Positions 6,458 through 14,635 of a DNA stretch of 50,586 nucleotides are shown piece by piece (position 1 is the stretch's first letter; each line of letters begins with the position of its first letter). Origin of the DNA: Ruminococcaceae bacterium UBA1741 (GTDB taxonomy: Bacteria > Bacillota > Clostridia > Oscillospirales > Acutalibacteraceae); NCBI GenBank assembly GCA_002315685.1, contig DCHX01000012.1, positions 1 to 50,586 of the forward strand, read 5' to 3'. The notes under the pieces were generated by a model that saw only the letters and a program-made list of their open reading frames with translations, ran no database searches and was not told the DNA's origin. The position numbers were made by a program, and so were the translations under genes.

Positions 6458-7495
6458 TTAAAGTCCGTTTTTGATACGGTTTTCGGCAAATCTTTGAGCG
6501 ATTACGCCTTCGGGTTCGCCAGTCTTTTGAGATTCCTCTAAAATGTTATAAACAGTGTTATAAATATTTCTAACCTGCTTTAATACATTTTCCTTATCGT
6601 AGGTTGTGAATGCTTCCTGTCCTGCGTTGATAACACCGCCGCCGTTGATAATAAAGTCAGGAGCATAAATAATGCCCTTCTTTTTAAGCTCAACGCCGCA
6701 TTCGTCATTAAGCAATACATTGTTAGCACCGCCGGCAATAGCCTTACATTTAAGCTGCGGAAGTGTGAAATCGTTGATGATTGCACCGAGAGCACAAGGA
6801 GACAAAATATCACATTCGGTTGAGAAAATATCTTTCTCACGAATTTCGGTAACACCAAGCTCGTTAATAGCCTTTTCCATAGCCTTTCTGTTGCTGTGAA
6901 CACAAGCCTTAACATTTGCACCTGCTTCGGTCAAGTACTTTGCAACATCATATCCAACCTTACCGAGACCTTGAACGGCAACGGTAAGACCGTTTAAGTC
7001 GTCGCTTCCGTTTAATATCTTTGCGGTAGCCTTAATACCCTCAAATACACCGATAGCGGTGAAAGGAGACGGGTCGCCGCTGATTTCCTTACGGCCTACA
7101 ACATAGTTTGTCTTTCTCATCATATAGTCAACATCACGAGTATCGGTGTTGACATCCTCGGCAGTATAGTATTTACCCTGTAAAGACTCAACTGCTTCGC
7201 CGTAAGCTTCCATCAAAGCTTCGGTTCTTTGTGAAGGGTCGGCAATAATTACGCCCTTACCTCCGCCGAGCGGAAGTCCGGCAGCGGCATTCTTAAAGCT
7301 CATTCCTCTTGAAAGACGAAGAACATCAAAAAGCGCATCATCATAGGTGGCATAAGGATAGAGTCGGCATCCGCCGAGTGCAGGTCCTAAATTTGTGTTG
7401 TGGATAGCAATAATACAACGCAAACCTGCTTTTTCGTTTGTGAAAAAGGCCACTTTTTCGTGTCCGAATTCACGGATAAGTTCTACATTACTCAT
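6458..7495 (-). CDS. Leucine dehydrogenase-type amino acid dehydrogenase
   Basis: A 345-residue Glu/Leu/Phe/Val dehydrogenase that interconverts branched-chain L-amino acids and their 2-oxoacids with NAD. The substrate-binding region GPALGGCRL (37-45) and the catalytic Lys80 in GLPLGGGKG match leucine dehydrogenase. The dinucleotide motif GLGKVG follows at about 175-180. Length fits leucine or valine dehydrogenase rather than the longer glutamate dehydrogenases. GGGAGG precedes the ATG. It is the last gene of the T-box operon, 22 bases after the TIM-barrel/acyl-CoA synthetase gene. In that setting it would supply the amination step making Leu/Val/Ile, although the enzyme is reversible and could equally deaminate. 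Confidence 0.88.
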   Translation of the reverse strand: MSNVELIREFGHEKVAFFTNEKAGLRCIIAIHNTNLGPALGGCRLYPYATYDDALFDVLRLSRGMSFKNAAAGLPLGGGKGVIIADPSQRTEALMEAYGEAVESLQGKYYTAEDVNTDTRDVDYMMRKTNYVVGRKEISGDPSPFTAIGVFEGIKATAKILNGSDDLNGLTVAVQGLGKVGYDVAKYLTEAGANVKACVHSNRKAMEKAINELGVTEIREKDIFSTECDILSPCALGAIINDFTLPQLKCKAIAGGANNVLLNDECGVELKKKGIIYAPDFIINGGGVINAGQEAFTTYDKENVLKQVRNIYNTVYNILEESQKTGEPEGVIAQRFAENRIKNGL

Positions 7496-7517
7496 TTTAT
7501 TTTCCTCCCGGATAATT

Positions 7518-9968
7518 TTATTTGTTTATCAGCTTTTCGATGTCCTCGCGCATACGGTATTTAAGTACCTTACCCGCCGCATTCATTGGAAAACTGTCAA
7601 CATACAATATATATTTCGGCACCTTATGGCTTGCGAGTCTTTCACTGATAAACCTTCGCATAGCCGTTTCGTCTGCCGTACAACCCTTTTTAAGAATAAT
7701 ACAAGCCGCAGCCTCTTCGCCGTACTTTTCATCCGGCACGCCGACAACCTGAACATCCTTAACATCGGGGTGTGTATAAATAAATTCTTCGATTTCCTTA
7801 GGATAGATATTTTCGCCGCCGCGAATAATCATATCTTTAAGTCTACCGGTAATAAGATAGGTTCCGTCACTTTTTCTCATAGCAATATCGCCCGAGTGGA
7901 GCCAACCGTCAGCATCAATAGTGTTTTCGGTAGCAAGAGGCATTTTATAATAACCCTTCATAGTGTTATAACCCTTTGCACAAAACTCACCGTTTTCGCC
8001 GTCGGGCAATTCCTCGCCCGTTTCGGGATTAACTATCTTACATTTAACATAAGGGAAAGGATAACCAACCGTATCACATCTCATATCAAGAGGGTCGTTC
8101 CAGTCGGTCATAGTGTTACCGGGTGAGGTTTCGGTTTGTCCGTAAACACTTACAATTCCCCGCATATTCATTTCATCGCTTCTTGCCGCTCTTCGCATTA
8201 AATCGGGCGGACAACCGGCACCTGCCATAATTCCCGTTCGCATATACGAAAAGTCGGTTTTTTTATAATCGGGATGATTAAACATAGCGATAAACATTGT
8301 CGGCACACCGTTAAAACAAGTTATCCTGCTTTGATTTATACAGTCAAGAGAAGCCTTAGCCGAAAAATACGGAAGCGGACAAATTGTAGTTCCGTGCGTA
8401 ATGGAAGCGGTCATAGAAAGCACCATTCCGAAGCAATGGAACATAGGCACCTGTATCATCATACGGTCGGCGGTAGAAAGTCCCATTCTGTCGCCGATAC
8501 ACTTTCCGTTATTGATAACATTATAATGGGTAAGCATAACGCCTTTCGGAAATCCCGTAGTACCCGAGGTGTATTGCATATTGCAAACATCAGTAGGTTT
8601 AACCGAATTAGCCATACTCTTAATTTCGCTTAGCGGTACTTCGCATTTTCTTTGAAGTGCCTCGCCGAAGGTTAGGCAACCTTGCATTTTGAAATCAACA
8701 GTAATAACATTACGCAAGAAGGGAAGTCTTTTACAATGAAGCGGTTTTCCCGGCTCGGTATCCTTAATTTCGGGACAAAGCTCGTTTATACTTTCTTGAT
8801 AATCGCTGTCCTTTGAGCCTTTAATCATAATAAGAGTATGGGTATCGGACTGCCTAAGCAAGTATTCGATTTCGTGGATTTTATAAGCCGTATTTACCGA
8901 AACCAATACCGCACCGATTTTAGTAACAGCCCAAAAGGCAATAAACCATTCGGGCACATTAGTAGCCCAAACCGAAACCTTATGACCTGCCCTTACTCCC
9001 ATAGAAACCAATGCCCTTGCAAAATCGTCAACATCATTTCTAAACTCGGTATATGTTCTTGTATAATCAAGAGTGGTATATCTAAACGCGCATTGGTCGG
9101 GAAATTCCTCGACAAGTCGGTCAAGCACACGGGAAAAGGTAATATCAATTAAAGCGTCCTTTTTCCAAATATAATGACCTGTGCCGTCAAAATTAGAGTA
9201 AAGTCTGTTTTGAAGCTTGTTGTTATGAAAACGCCTCATAAACGATACAAAATGGGGTAAAACGATTTCGTAATCACCAAACACATTAGCACCGCTTATA
9301 TCCCAAACAAGCGAAATAAATCCGTCATAGTCAACCGAAGACAGCGCACCGATAACACTCGAAACCGGCAAATTTCCCTCACCTATTACGGTAAAATTGC
9401 CCTCACTGTCCAAATCCGTAATATGAACATTTTTGATATAAGCGCCCAAATTTTCAATAGTTTGAGCAGGTGTTTCACCCGCATCAAAATAGGTAGAATG
9501 ACAACTCCAAAGCGCACCCAAATTATCACTTGCAAACTCGTCAAGCAGTTCACATAGGGACTTAGTACTTGAAAAAGCGCCGTCCGTGGTAATCAAAAGG
9601 CAAACGCCGTATTCTATCGCTTTCGGCAAATTTTTTTCTATTATCTCTGCCGAATATGCGATATCAGAGCCCTTTTCAAAATGAAGAGCGATAAACGGTG
9701 CCCTTATTGCCTGAGCCGTATCAAAATACTCGTCGATTTTGCCTATATCCTTTGTCGCAATATCCAAGCAAACGGGAGTAATATTGTTGTTTCTTAAATC
9801 TCTTAACAACAAGCTTATATTCTCTTTTGCAAATAAATCCTTTTTGTTGGCAAACTCGGGGAAACCACTGTCAATTTCGATACCCGAAAATCCCATTTCC
9901 TTTGAAATGCCGAGTAGTTTTTCGAAAGAAAACTCATTAAAACCCTTTATCGAAAAAGAAAGCCTCAT
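7518..9968 (-). CDS. TIM-barrel (xylose-isomerase-like) domain fused to AMP-forming acyl-CoA synthetase
   Basis: An 816-residue fusion. Residues 1-250 form a sugar-phosphate isomerase/epimerase-like TIM barrel, starting MRLSFSIKGF and containing NVHITD near 180-185. Some expected metal ligands are altered: TTDG where an acidic motif is usual, and SLVWD in place of the final Glu strand. Its activity is therefore doubtful. Residues 265-816 are a complete ANL-family acyl-CoA synthetase: YTSGTTGFPKG at 467-477, YGQTE, WLHSGD, GRLKDMIIRGGENIYP and the C-terminal catalytic Lys in NAAGKVLK. The nearest type is medium-chain or short-branched acyl-CoA synthetase. The ATG overlaps the stop codon of the LeuA-like gene (ATGA), implying translational coupling. 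Substrate is inferred from the operon. Confidence 0.85.
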   Translation of the reverse strand: MRLSFSIKGFNEFSFEKLLGISKEMGFSGIEIDSGFPEFANKKDLFAKENISLLLRDLRNNNITPVCLDIATKDIGKIDEYFDTAQAIRAPFIALHFEKGSDIAYSAEIIEKNLPKAIEYGVCLLITTDGAFSSTKSLCELLDEFASDNLGALWSCHSTYFDAGETPAQTIENLGAYIKNVHITDLDSEGNFTVIGEGNLPVSSVIGALSSVDYDGFISLVWDISGANVFGDYEIVLPHFVSFMRRFHNNKLQNRLYSNFDGTGHYIWKKDALIDITFSRVLDRLVEEFPDQCAFRYTTLDYTRTYTEFRNDVDDFARALVSMGVRAGHKVSVWATNVPEWFIAFWAVTKIGAVLVSVNTAYKIHEIEYLLRQSDTHTLIMIKGSKDSDYQESINELCPEIKDTEPGKPLHCKRLPFLRNVITVDFKMQGCLTFGEALQRKCEVPLSEIKSMANSVKPTDVCNMQYTSGTTGFPKGVMLTHYNVINNGKCIGDRMGLSTADRMMIQVPMFHCFGMVLSMTASITHGTTICPLPYFSAKASLDCINQSRITCFNGVPTMFIAMFNHPDYKKTDFSYMRTGIMAGAGCPPDLMRRAARSDEMNMRGIVSVYGQTETSPGNTMTDWNDPLDMRCDTVGYPFPYVKCKIVNPETGEELPDGENGEFCAKGYNTMKGYYKMPLATENTIDADGWLHSGDIAMRKSDGTYLITGRLKDMIIRGGENIYPKEIEEFIYTHPDVKDVQVVGVPDEKYGEEAAACIILKKGCTADETAMRRFISERLASHKVPKYILYVDSFPMNAAGKVLKYRMREDIEKLINK

Positions 9969-11377
9969 AAGTTTTCCTCCTCGTAAATTATTTTATTAAG
10001 CGCATTTATATATGCGGAAACACCCGAGCCGATAATATCGGTAGAGGTGCCGATTCCCGAATACACCTTTCCACGGGAACGAAGTTTTACAACCGACTGT
10101 CCCATAGCGCCTCTGCCCTCGGTAATGGCTTTAATTTGAAAATCGTCCAACTCATAGTGATGTCCCGTAATATTCTCAATAGCAAGAAAAGCCGCATCAA
10201 TAGGACCGTCGCCCACCGAAAGACCGTCAAGCAGTTTTCCGCCCTTATTAAGCTTTACATGGGCTAAAATATCAATGGCATTACCCGTAGTAACAACAAA
10301 GTTTTCAAGGGTATAGGTAGCAGGAACCTGCATAGCCTCCGCCGCAATAATCGACTCAATTTCGGCAATACCGACTTTATCCTTACGACCTGCAACCTTC
10401 TTAAAGGCATTAAACACACGAACTTTATCGTTTTCGTCTAAATCGTAGCATAAGTTACTTGCAACATTTGCAATATCGTCAAGGGTTGAATTATTATCGA
10501 AATATTCGTTATCCGAATAATTTCTAACACCGTTTTCAAAGGGAGATTTAGTATCATCTTCCGTTCCGAGCCGTTTAATTTTTTGGATATTACCGAAAAT
10601 ATCGGTAGTGCTTAATTTGAAATCAAGCCCTAACGAGCTACCCTTTGCAATAAGCAAATTTGCAATACCCGACAGAGAAATTCCGTCCCTTGAAACAGCC
10701 GAAGCCTTTATTTCGGTAGCACCGTTTTGGATAGCCGCAAAGCCCTCTGCATCGGCAATATTTAAGGCATTAGAGCAAGAAATACCTAATGTTACATTCT
10801 TAATTTCTTCAACATTTTTATAAATGTCGCCTATAAACCTACCGAACTCATCCGGCAACATAACACCTGCGGTATCGCATACCGTAACAGTAGTAGCACC
10901 GGCATCAATAGCTATTTTAATTGCATCGCAAAGATACTTAAAATCAGCTCTTGTTGCGTCCTCGGCGATAAACTCAACATCATTACAAAGCTCTTTACAC
11001 TTTTTAAGCGACTCTTTAACCTCGCTTAACATTTCGGGAGCTTTTTTGTGATAAACATACTCCATTCGAGCGGTGCTGAGCGCCGCACAAATTTGAAGAC
11101 GAGGATGCTTCGCCTCTTTAAGCGCATTCCAAACCGACACAATTTCAGCTTCATCAAAACCGGTACAAACACCGAGAGTAGTGTTGTTTACAACACCCGC
11201 AACCGATTTTATAAGAAGAGTATCGGCAATGTCGTTTGAAAGCTTACCTAACATTACCGACACACCGATTTTATCTAAAATTTCGGCAACCTCGATTTTT
11301 TTACGAAAGGTAAAGCTGTATTTATTTTCAGCATTACAGTTACCCAAGGTAACATCGGTTATAATTACTTTTTTCAT
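9965..11377 (-). CDS. 2-isopropylmalate synthase homologue lacking metal ligands
   Basis: A 470-residue protein with the LeuA architecture. There is a TIM barrel (1-270), with FIAEDATRADF (137-146 region) and VCDTAGVMLP preserved, then a linker and an intact LeuA regulatory domain (about 338-465). The active site is not conserved. The family motif TLRDGEQ reads TLGNCNAEN, losing Arg and the metal-binding Asp (Asn13). The HxH metal motif reads SCS (200-202). The GERAGN loop is also changed. It should not bind the divalent metal or make isopropylmalate. The retained leucine-binding domain suggests a sensor or scaffold in a leucine-related operon, but that is inference. It overlaps the next gene by four bases and starts three bases after the VOR gamma stop. 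Confidence 0.75.
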   Translation of the reverse strand: MKKVIITDVTLGNCNAENKYSFTFRKKIEVAEILDKIGVSVMLGKLSNDIADTLLIKSVAGVVNNTTLGVCTGFDEAEIVSVWNALKEAKHPRLQICAALSTARMEYVYHKKAPEMLSEVKESLKKCKELCNDVEFIAEDATRADFKYLCDAIKIAIDAGATTVTVCDTAGVMLPDEFGRFIGDIYKNVEEIKNVTLGISCSNALNIADAEGFAAIQNGATEIKASAVSRDGISLSGIANLLIAKGSSLGLDFKLSTTDIFGNIQKIKRLGTEDDTKSPFENGVRNYSDNEYFDNNSTLDDIANVASNLCYDLDENDKVRVFNAFKKVAGRKDKVGIAEIESIIAAEAMQVPATYTLENFVVTTGNAIDILAHVKLNKGGKLLDGLSVGDGPIDAAFLAIENITGHHYELDDFQIKAITEGRGAMGQSVVKLRSRGKVYSGIGTSTDIIGSGVSAYINALNKIIYEEENL

Positions 11378-11380
11378 ACT

Positions 11381-11911
11381 TTAATATTCACTTCCGAGAA
11401 TTATTGCATCACGGTTGAATTTGAGCAAATCCTGATGTCGTGCGGAAATACACTTTTGAAGAGCCTTTTCAACCGATTCGTCGTTGATAGCACCTTCGTT
11501 TTTAAGGATTTGTCCCATAATAATCATATTTGCCAAGCCGTCAAGACCGTTTTGAGCGGCAAGTAATGTAGCGGGAATATAATAAACGGTTACATCATCT
11601 CGCTTAACCTTTCTTTCGATAAGGGATGAGTCAACATAAATTACACCGCCCGACTGTACCTCCGACTCGTATTTGTCAAGCGAAGGTAAATTCATAGCAA
11701 TAAGCACATCGGGATGAATAACGATAGGGGTTGCGATTTGGTGGTTACTCATAACAACACCGCAGCTTGCCGTACCGCCACGCATCTCTGGGCCGTAAGA
11801 CGGAAGCCAGCTTACATTTAAGTCGTCCATAAGGCACTTATAAGCCAAAAGCTTACCTGCAAATAATATTCCCTGTCCGCCGAAACCTGCAAAAAGATAT
11901 TGTTTTGTCAT
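11381..11911 (-). CDS. 2-oxoacid:ferredoxin oxidoreductase, gamma subunit (VOR/KOR type)
   Basis: A 176-residue catalytic gamma subunit with the family N-terminus FAGFGGQGILFAG, followed by PSYGPEMRGG. It belongs to the four-subunit oxidoreductases that interconvert 2-oxoacids with acyl-CoA, CO2 and reduced ferredoxin. It follows the beta subunit by five bases with a GGAGGTG ribosome site. Together with 11917, 12668 and 13734 it makes a complete alpha-beta-gamma-delta set. A branched-chain 2-oxoacid substrate is favoured by the operon; 2-oxoglutarate cannot be excluded from sequence alone. Confidence 0.88.
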   Translation of the reverse strand: MTKQYLFAGFGGQGILFAGKLLAYKCLMDDLNVSWLPSYGPEMRGGTASCGVVMSNHQIATPIVIHPDVLIAMNLPSLDKYESEVQSGGVIYVDSSLIERKVKRDDVTVYYIPATLLAAQNGLDGLANMIIMGQILKNEGAINDESVEKALQKCISARHQDLLKFNRDAIILGSEY

Positions 11912-11916
11912 AAGAT

Positions 11917-12666
11917 TTACACCTCCGCATTTTCCGAACGGTCTTTATAAACACCGAGCGGATAGTAAGGAATCATATTATCATCAATCCATTTAAGAGC
12001 ATTTTGCGGTGTCATTCCCCAGTTGGTAGGGCAAGAGGAAATAACCTCGACAAGCGAAAAACCTTTATTGTTCAACTGATTTTCAAAAGCCTTTTTAATC
12101 GCCTTTTTAGCGCGTCTTACATTAACAACACTGTTTACGGCAACTCTTTCTAAATATTCGGGGCCTTCAAGCGGAGATAACATTTCGCAAATCTTTACGG
12201 GATAACCGCAAAGCTTAGGGTCTCTGCCATAGGGAGATGTCTGCGTTACCTGACCTACAAGCGAGGTAGGAGCCATTTGACCGCCGGTCATACCGTAAAT
12301 TGCATTGTTCACGAAAATAACGGTAATGTTTTCGTTTCTTGCGGCGGCGTGTACTATTTCGGCAGTACCGATAGAAGCCAAGTCGCCGTCGCCTTGATAT
12401 GTAAAGACAATATTTTCGGGATTAGCGCGTTTAACACCGGTAGCTACGGCAGGTGCTCTGCCGTGAGCCGCCTCAATCATATCGCAGGAAAAATAGTCAT
12501 ACGCCATAACGGCACAACCTACCGGAGCGATACCTACGGTTTTTCCCTCAATTTCGAGTTCGTCAATAACTTCGGCAACAAGACGGTGAATAATACCGTG
12601 TGTGCAACCGGGACAATAATGAAGCGGCACATCAAGAAGTGCCTTCGGTTTATCAAAAATCACCAT
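11917..12666 (-). CDS. 2-oxoacid:ferredoxin oxidoreductase, beta (thiamine pyrophosphate) subunit
   Basis: A 249-residue thiamine-diphosphate subunit. HYCPGCTHG (17-25) binds a cluster or metal near the cofactor. The TPP motif GDGD is followed by VNNAIYGMTGGQMAPTS. AHGRAPAVATG is typical of VOR/KOR beta subunits. It performs decarboxylation or reductive carboxylation of the 2-oxoacid in the complex. It is tightly packed with the alpha subunit, with one base between stop and start, and has a good GGAGG site. Confidence 0.9.
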   Translation of the reverse strand: MVIFDKPKALLDVPLHYCPGCTHGIIHRLVAEVIDELEIEGKTVGIAPVGCAVMAYDYFSCDMIEAAHGRAPAVATGVKRANPENIVFTYQGDGDLASIGTAEIVHAAARNENITVIFVNNAIYGMTGGQMAPTSLVGQVTQTSPYGRDPKLCGYPVKICEMLSPLEGPEYLERVAVNSVVNVRRAKKAIKKAFENQLNNKGFSLVEVISSCPTNWGMTPQNALKWIDDNMIPYYPLGVYKDRSENAEV

Positions 12667-12667
12667 T

Positions 12668-13729
12668 TTATTTACCTCCGTTTGCTATTTTGTGAATTTC
12701 TTCAAGAATTTCTTCCGGCTCGGGTATCATTCCGCCTACACGGTTACACAATGTAACGGGAACCTTACCTCCGCTTGCCAAACGAACATCCTCAATAAGC
12801 TGTCCCATAGAAAGCTCAACCGAAATAATAGCCTTACAGGTTTCGGCTATTTTTTCAAACGGCTTTGTGGGGAACGGCCATACGGTAATAGGACGGATAA
12901 GTCCTACCTTTATGCCCTCCCTACGAGCCTTTTTAATAGCATTTTTACATACTCGGGCTGCAATACCGAATGCCGCAAGAACAATGTCCGCATCCTCGGT
13001 CATATATTCCTCATACATAGGCTCATTTTCTTTAACTATTTCATAACGCTCAAAGCGTTTCATATTTTCAACTTCAAGGTCGGCAGGCTTTAAGAAAAGA
13101 GAATTTACGACATTATGTTCTCTTTGCATTTTAGTACCCGTAGTAGCCCACGGTTTTTCGGGTGCGTCATTCAGCTTAAAGTCAAAGGAAACAGGCTCCA
13201 TCATTTGACCTATTGTACCGTCAGCCAAAATCATAACGGGCATACGGTATTTATCGGCTAAATCAAAAGCCTTAATTGTAAGCTCTGCCATTTCCTGAAC
13301 AGAAGCAGGAGTTAAAACTATCATATGATAGTCGCCGTGTCCGCCGCCACGGGTTGCTTGGAAATAGTCGGACTGGCTCGGTTGAATACCGCCAAGTCCG
13401 GGACCGCCTCTTTGAGCATTAACGATAACGGCCGGTAAATCCGAACCGGCAATATACGAAATACCCTCACTTTTAAGAGAAATTCCGGGGCTTGAAGAAG
13501 AAGTCATAACTCTCATTCCGGCAGCCGATGCTCCGTAAACCATATTTATAGCGGCAATTTCACTTTCGGCTTGTAGGAAAGTACCGCCTATTTTTGGCAT
13601 TCTTTTTGCCATATATGCGGCAATTTCGGTTTGGGGTGTAATAGGATAACCGAAATAATGTCTGCAACCTGCAATAATAGCGGCCTCGGCAATCGCCTCG
13701 TTACCCTTCATTAAAACCTTTTCAGACAT
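12668..13729 (-). CDS. vorB: 2-oxoacid:ferredoxin oxidoreductase, alpha subunit (VorB-like)
   Basis: A 353-residue alpha subunit beginning MSEKVLMKGNEAIAEAA with GCRHYFGYPITPQTE, the pattern annotated as 3-methyl-2-oxobutanoate dehydrogenase VorB in Firmicutes. Residues 1-240 hold the pyrimidine-binding domain; SSSSPGISL and QRGGPGLGG are family motifs. The C-terminal domain II contains AAFGIAARV. I start at the ATG at 13729 because AAGGAG lies seven bases upstream; six extra codons are open further upstream. It sits four bases after the ferredoxin gene. The likely reaction is 2-oxoisocaproate or 2-oxoisovalerate to the branched acyl-CoA and its reverse. Confidence 0.88.
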   Translation of the reverse strand: MSEKVLMKGNEAIAEAAIIAGCRHYFGYPITPQTEIAAYMAKRMPKIGGTFLQAESEIAAINMVYGASAAGMRVMTSSSSPGISLKSEGISYIAGSDLPAVIVNAQRGGPGLGGIQPSQSDYFQATRGGGHGDYHMIVLTPASVQEMAELTIKAFDLADKYRMPVMILADGTIGQMMEPVSFDFKLNDAPEKPWATTGTKMQREHNVVNSLFLKPADLEVENMKRFERYEIVKENEPMYEEYMTEDADIVLAAFGIAARVCKNAIKKARREGIKVGLIRPITVWPFPTKPFEKIAETCKAIISVELSMGQLIEDVRLASGGKVPVTLCNRVGGMIPEPEEILEEIHKIANGGK

Positions 13730-13733
13730 AATA

Positions 13734-13943
13734 TCACTCCTTCTCAATCTTTATTATACAATCGGGACACATAGTAGCGCAGGATGCGCAGCCGATACAC
13801 TTATCCATTTCGGTAATTTCGGCAGGATGGTGTCCTTTTTTGTTGATGGTATCAGGTGCTATGCGCAAAATCTTTTTAGGGCAAACATCTACGCAAAGTC
13901 CGCAGCCTTTACAAAAATCCGTTCTAAATGTTAATTTTATCAT
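13734..13943 (-). CDS. 2[4Fe-4S] ferredoxin, delta subunit of the oxidoreductase
   Basis: A 69-residue ferredoxin-like subunit with two cluster motifs, CKGCGLCVDVCP (11-22) and CIGCASCATMCP (49-60). It passes electrons between the catalytic subunits and free ferredoxin. Its start overlaps the stop of the ATPase gene (ATGA), and it lies four bases before the alpha subunit, the usual order delta-alpha-beta-gamma. Confidence 0.92.
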   Translation of the reverse strand: MIKLTFRTDFCKGCGLCVDVCPKKILRIAPDTINKKGHHPAEITEMDKCIGCASCATMCPDCIIKIEKE

Positions 13944-14626
13944 TCTAAACCGTTCCTTTCAGTTTGGTCTAATAACCGTTTAATATCGAGCGAAACAAGA
14001 TTCGGTATTTTATCTTTAAGCTCCGAATAAAGGCTATCCTCAACCGTTGTCATAACAAGCGGAAGATTAAGCCGTTTCGCACATTCATTCGCAAAATCAC
14101 AAGAATTAAGCACCGTATCGGCAGTAGTTTCTCTACCCAAATTCGAGTTGTTTATAATTCCCGTAAAGGGTATTCGGCAGGCATTTTGTATTTCGTACAT
14201 TACATCTCTTACCGACTCGCAGTCAGGGGTTAGCGGACGGTATTTGTTTATTACCAAATACATTTCGTAGTCGTTTTCTTCGGTAATAAAGCCCGAAAGT
14301 CGCCCAAGTGCCAAAGCACCCCGCTCGTCGCCGCCAACATCAATAACGGCGCTTAAACTTTTATCATCCGTCAATGCGTATATTTCTTGCGGAAGTGCAG
14401 GTAAATCCACATTACTGTTTGCAAACTCCGAGCAAATAAAACGAATACCGTTTTTTTCTAAAACATCAATACTGTCTTTCGCACGGAAATATGGGTTTAC
14501 AATATCTAAATCGGCAAGAGCAACATTATCTCTCGCTTTTTTAAGAGCAAGTGCAAGATTTACCGCAATATTTGTCTTACCGCTACCGTAATGACCGCAA
14601 ATAAGGGTTAATCTTTTATAGTTCAT
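13940..14626 (-). CDS. ParA/MinD-like P-loop ATPase
   Basis: A 228-residue SIMIBI-class P-loop protein. The Walker A is GHYGSGKTN (11-19), followed by a DLDIVNPYFR switch and VIDVGGDERG as Walker B-like. Similar small ATPases accompany 2-oxoacid:ferredoxin oxidoreductase genes in Clostridia, which suggests a role in cluster insertion or assembly of the ferredoxin subunit next to it. The exact job is unknown. It is coupled to its neighbours by a nine-base gap upstream and a four-base overlap downstream. Confidence 0.75.
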   Translation of the reverse strand: MNYKRLTLICGHYGSGKTNIAVNLALALKKARDNVALADLDIVNPYFRAKDSIDVLEKNGIRFICSEFANSNVDLPALPQEIYALTDDKSLSAVIDVGGDERGALALGRLSGFITEENDYEMYLVINKYRPLTPDCESVRDVMYEIQNACRIPFTGIINNSNLGRETTADTVLNSCDFANECAKRLNLPLVMTTVEDSLYSELKDKIPNLVSLDIKRLLDQTERNGLE

Positions 14627-14635
14627 ACTTATTCC

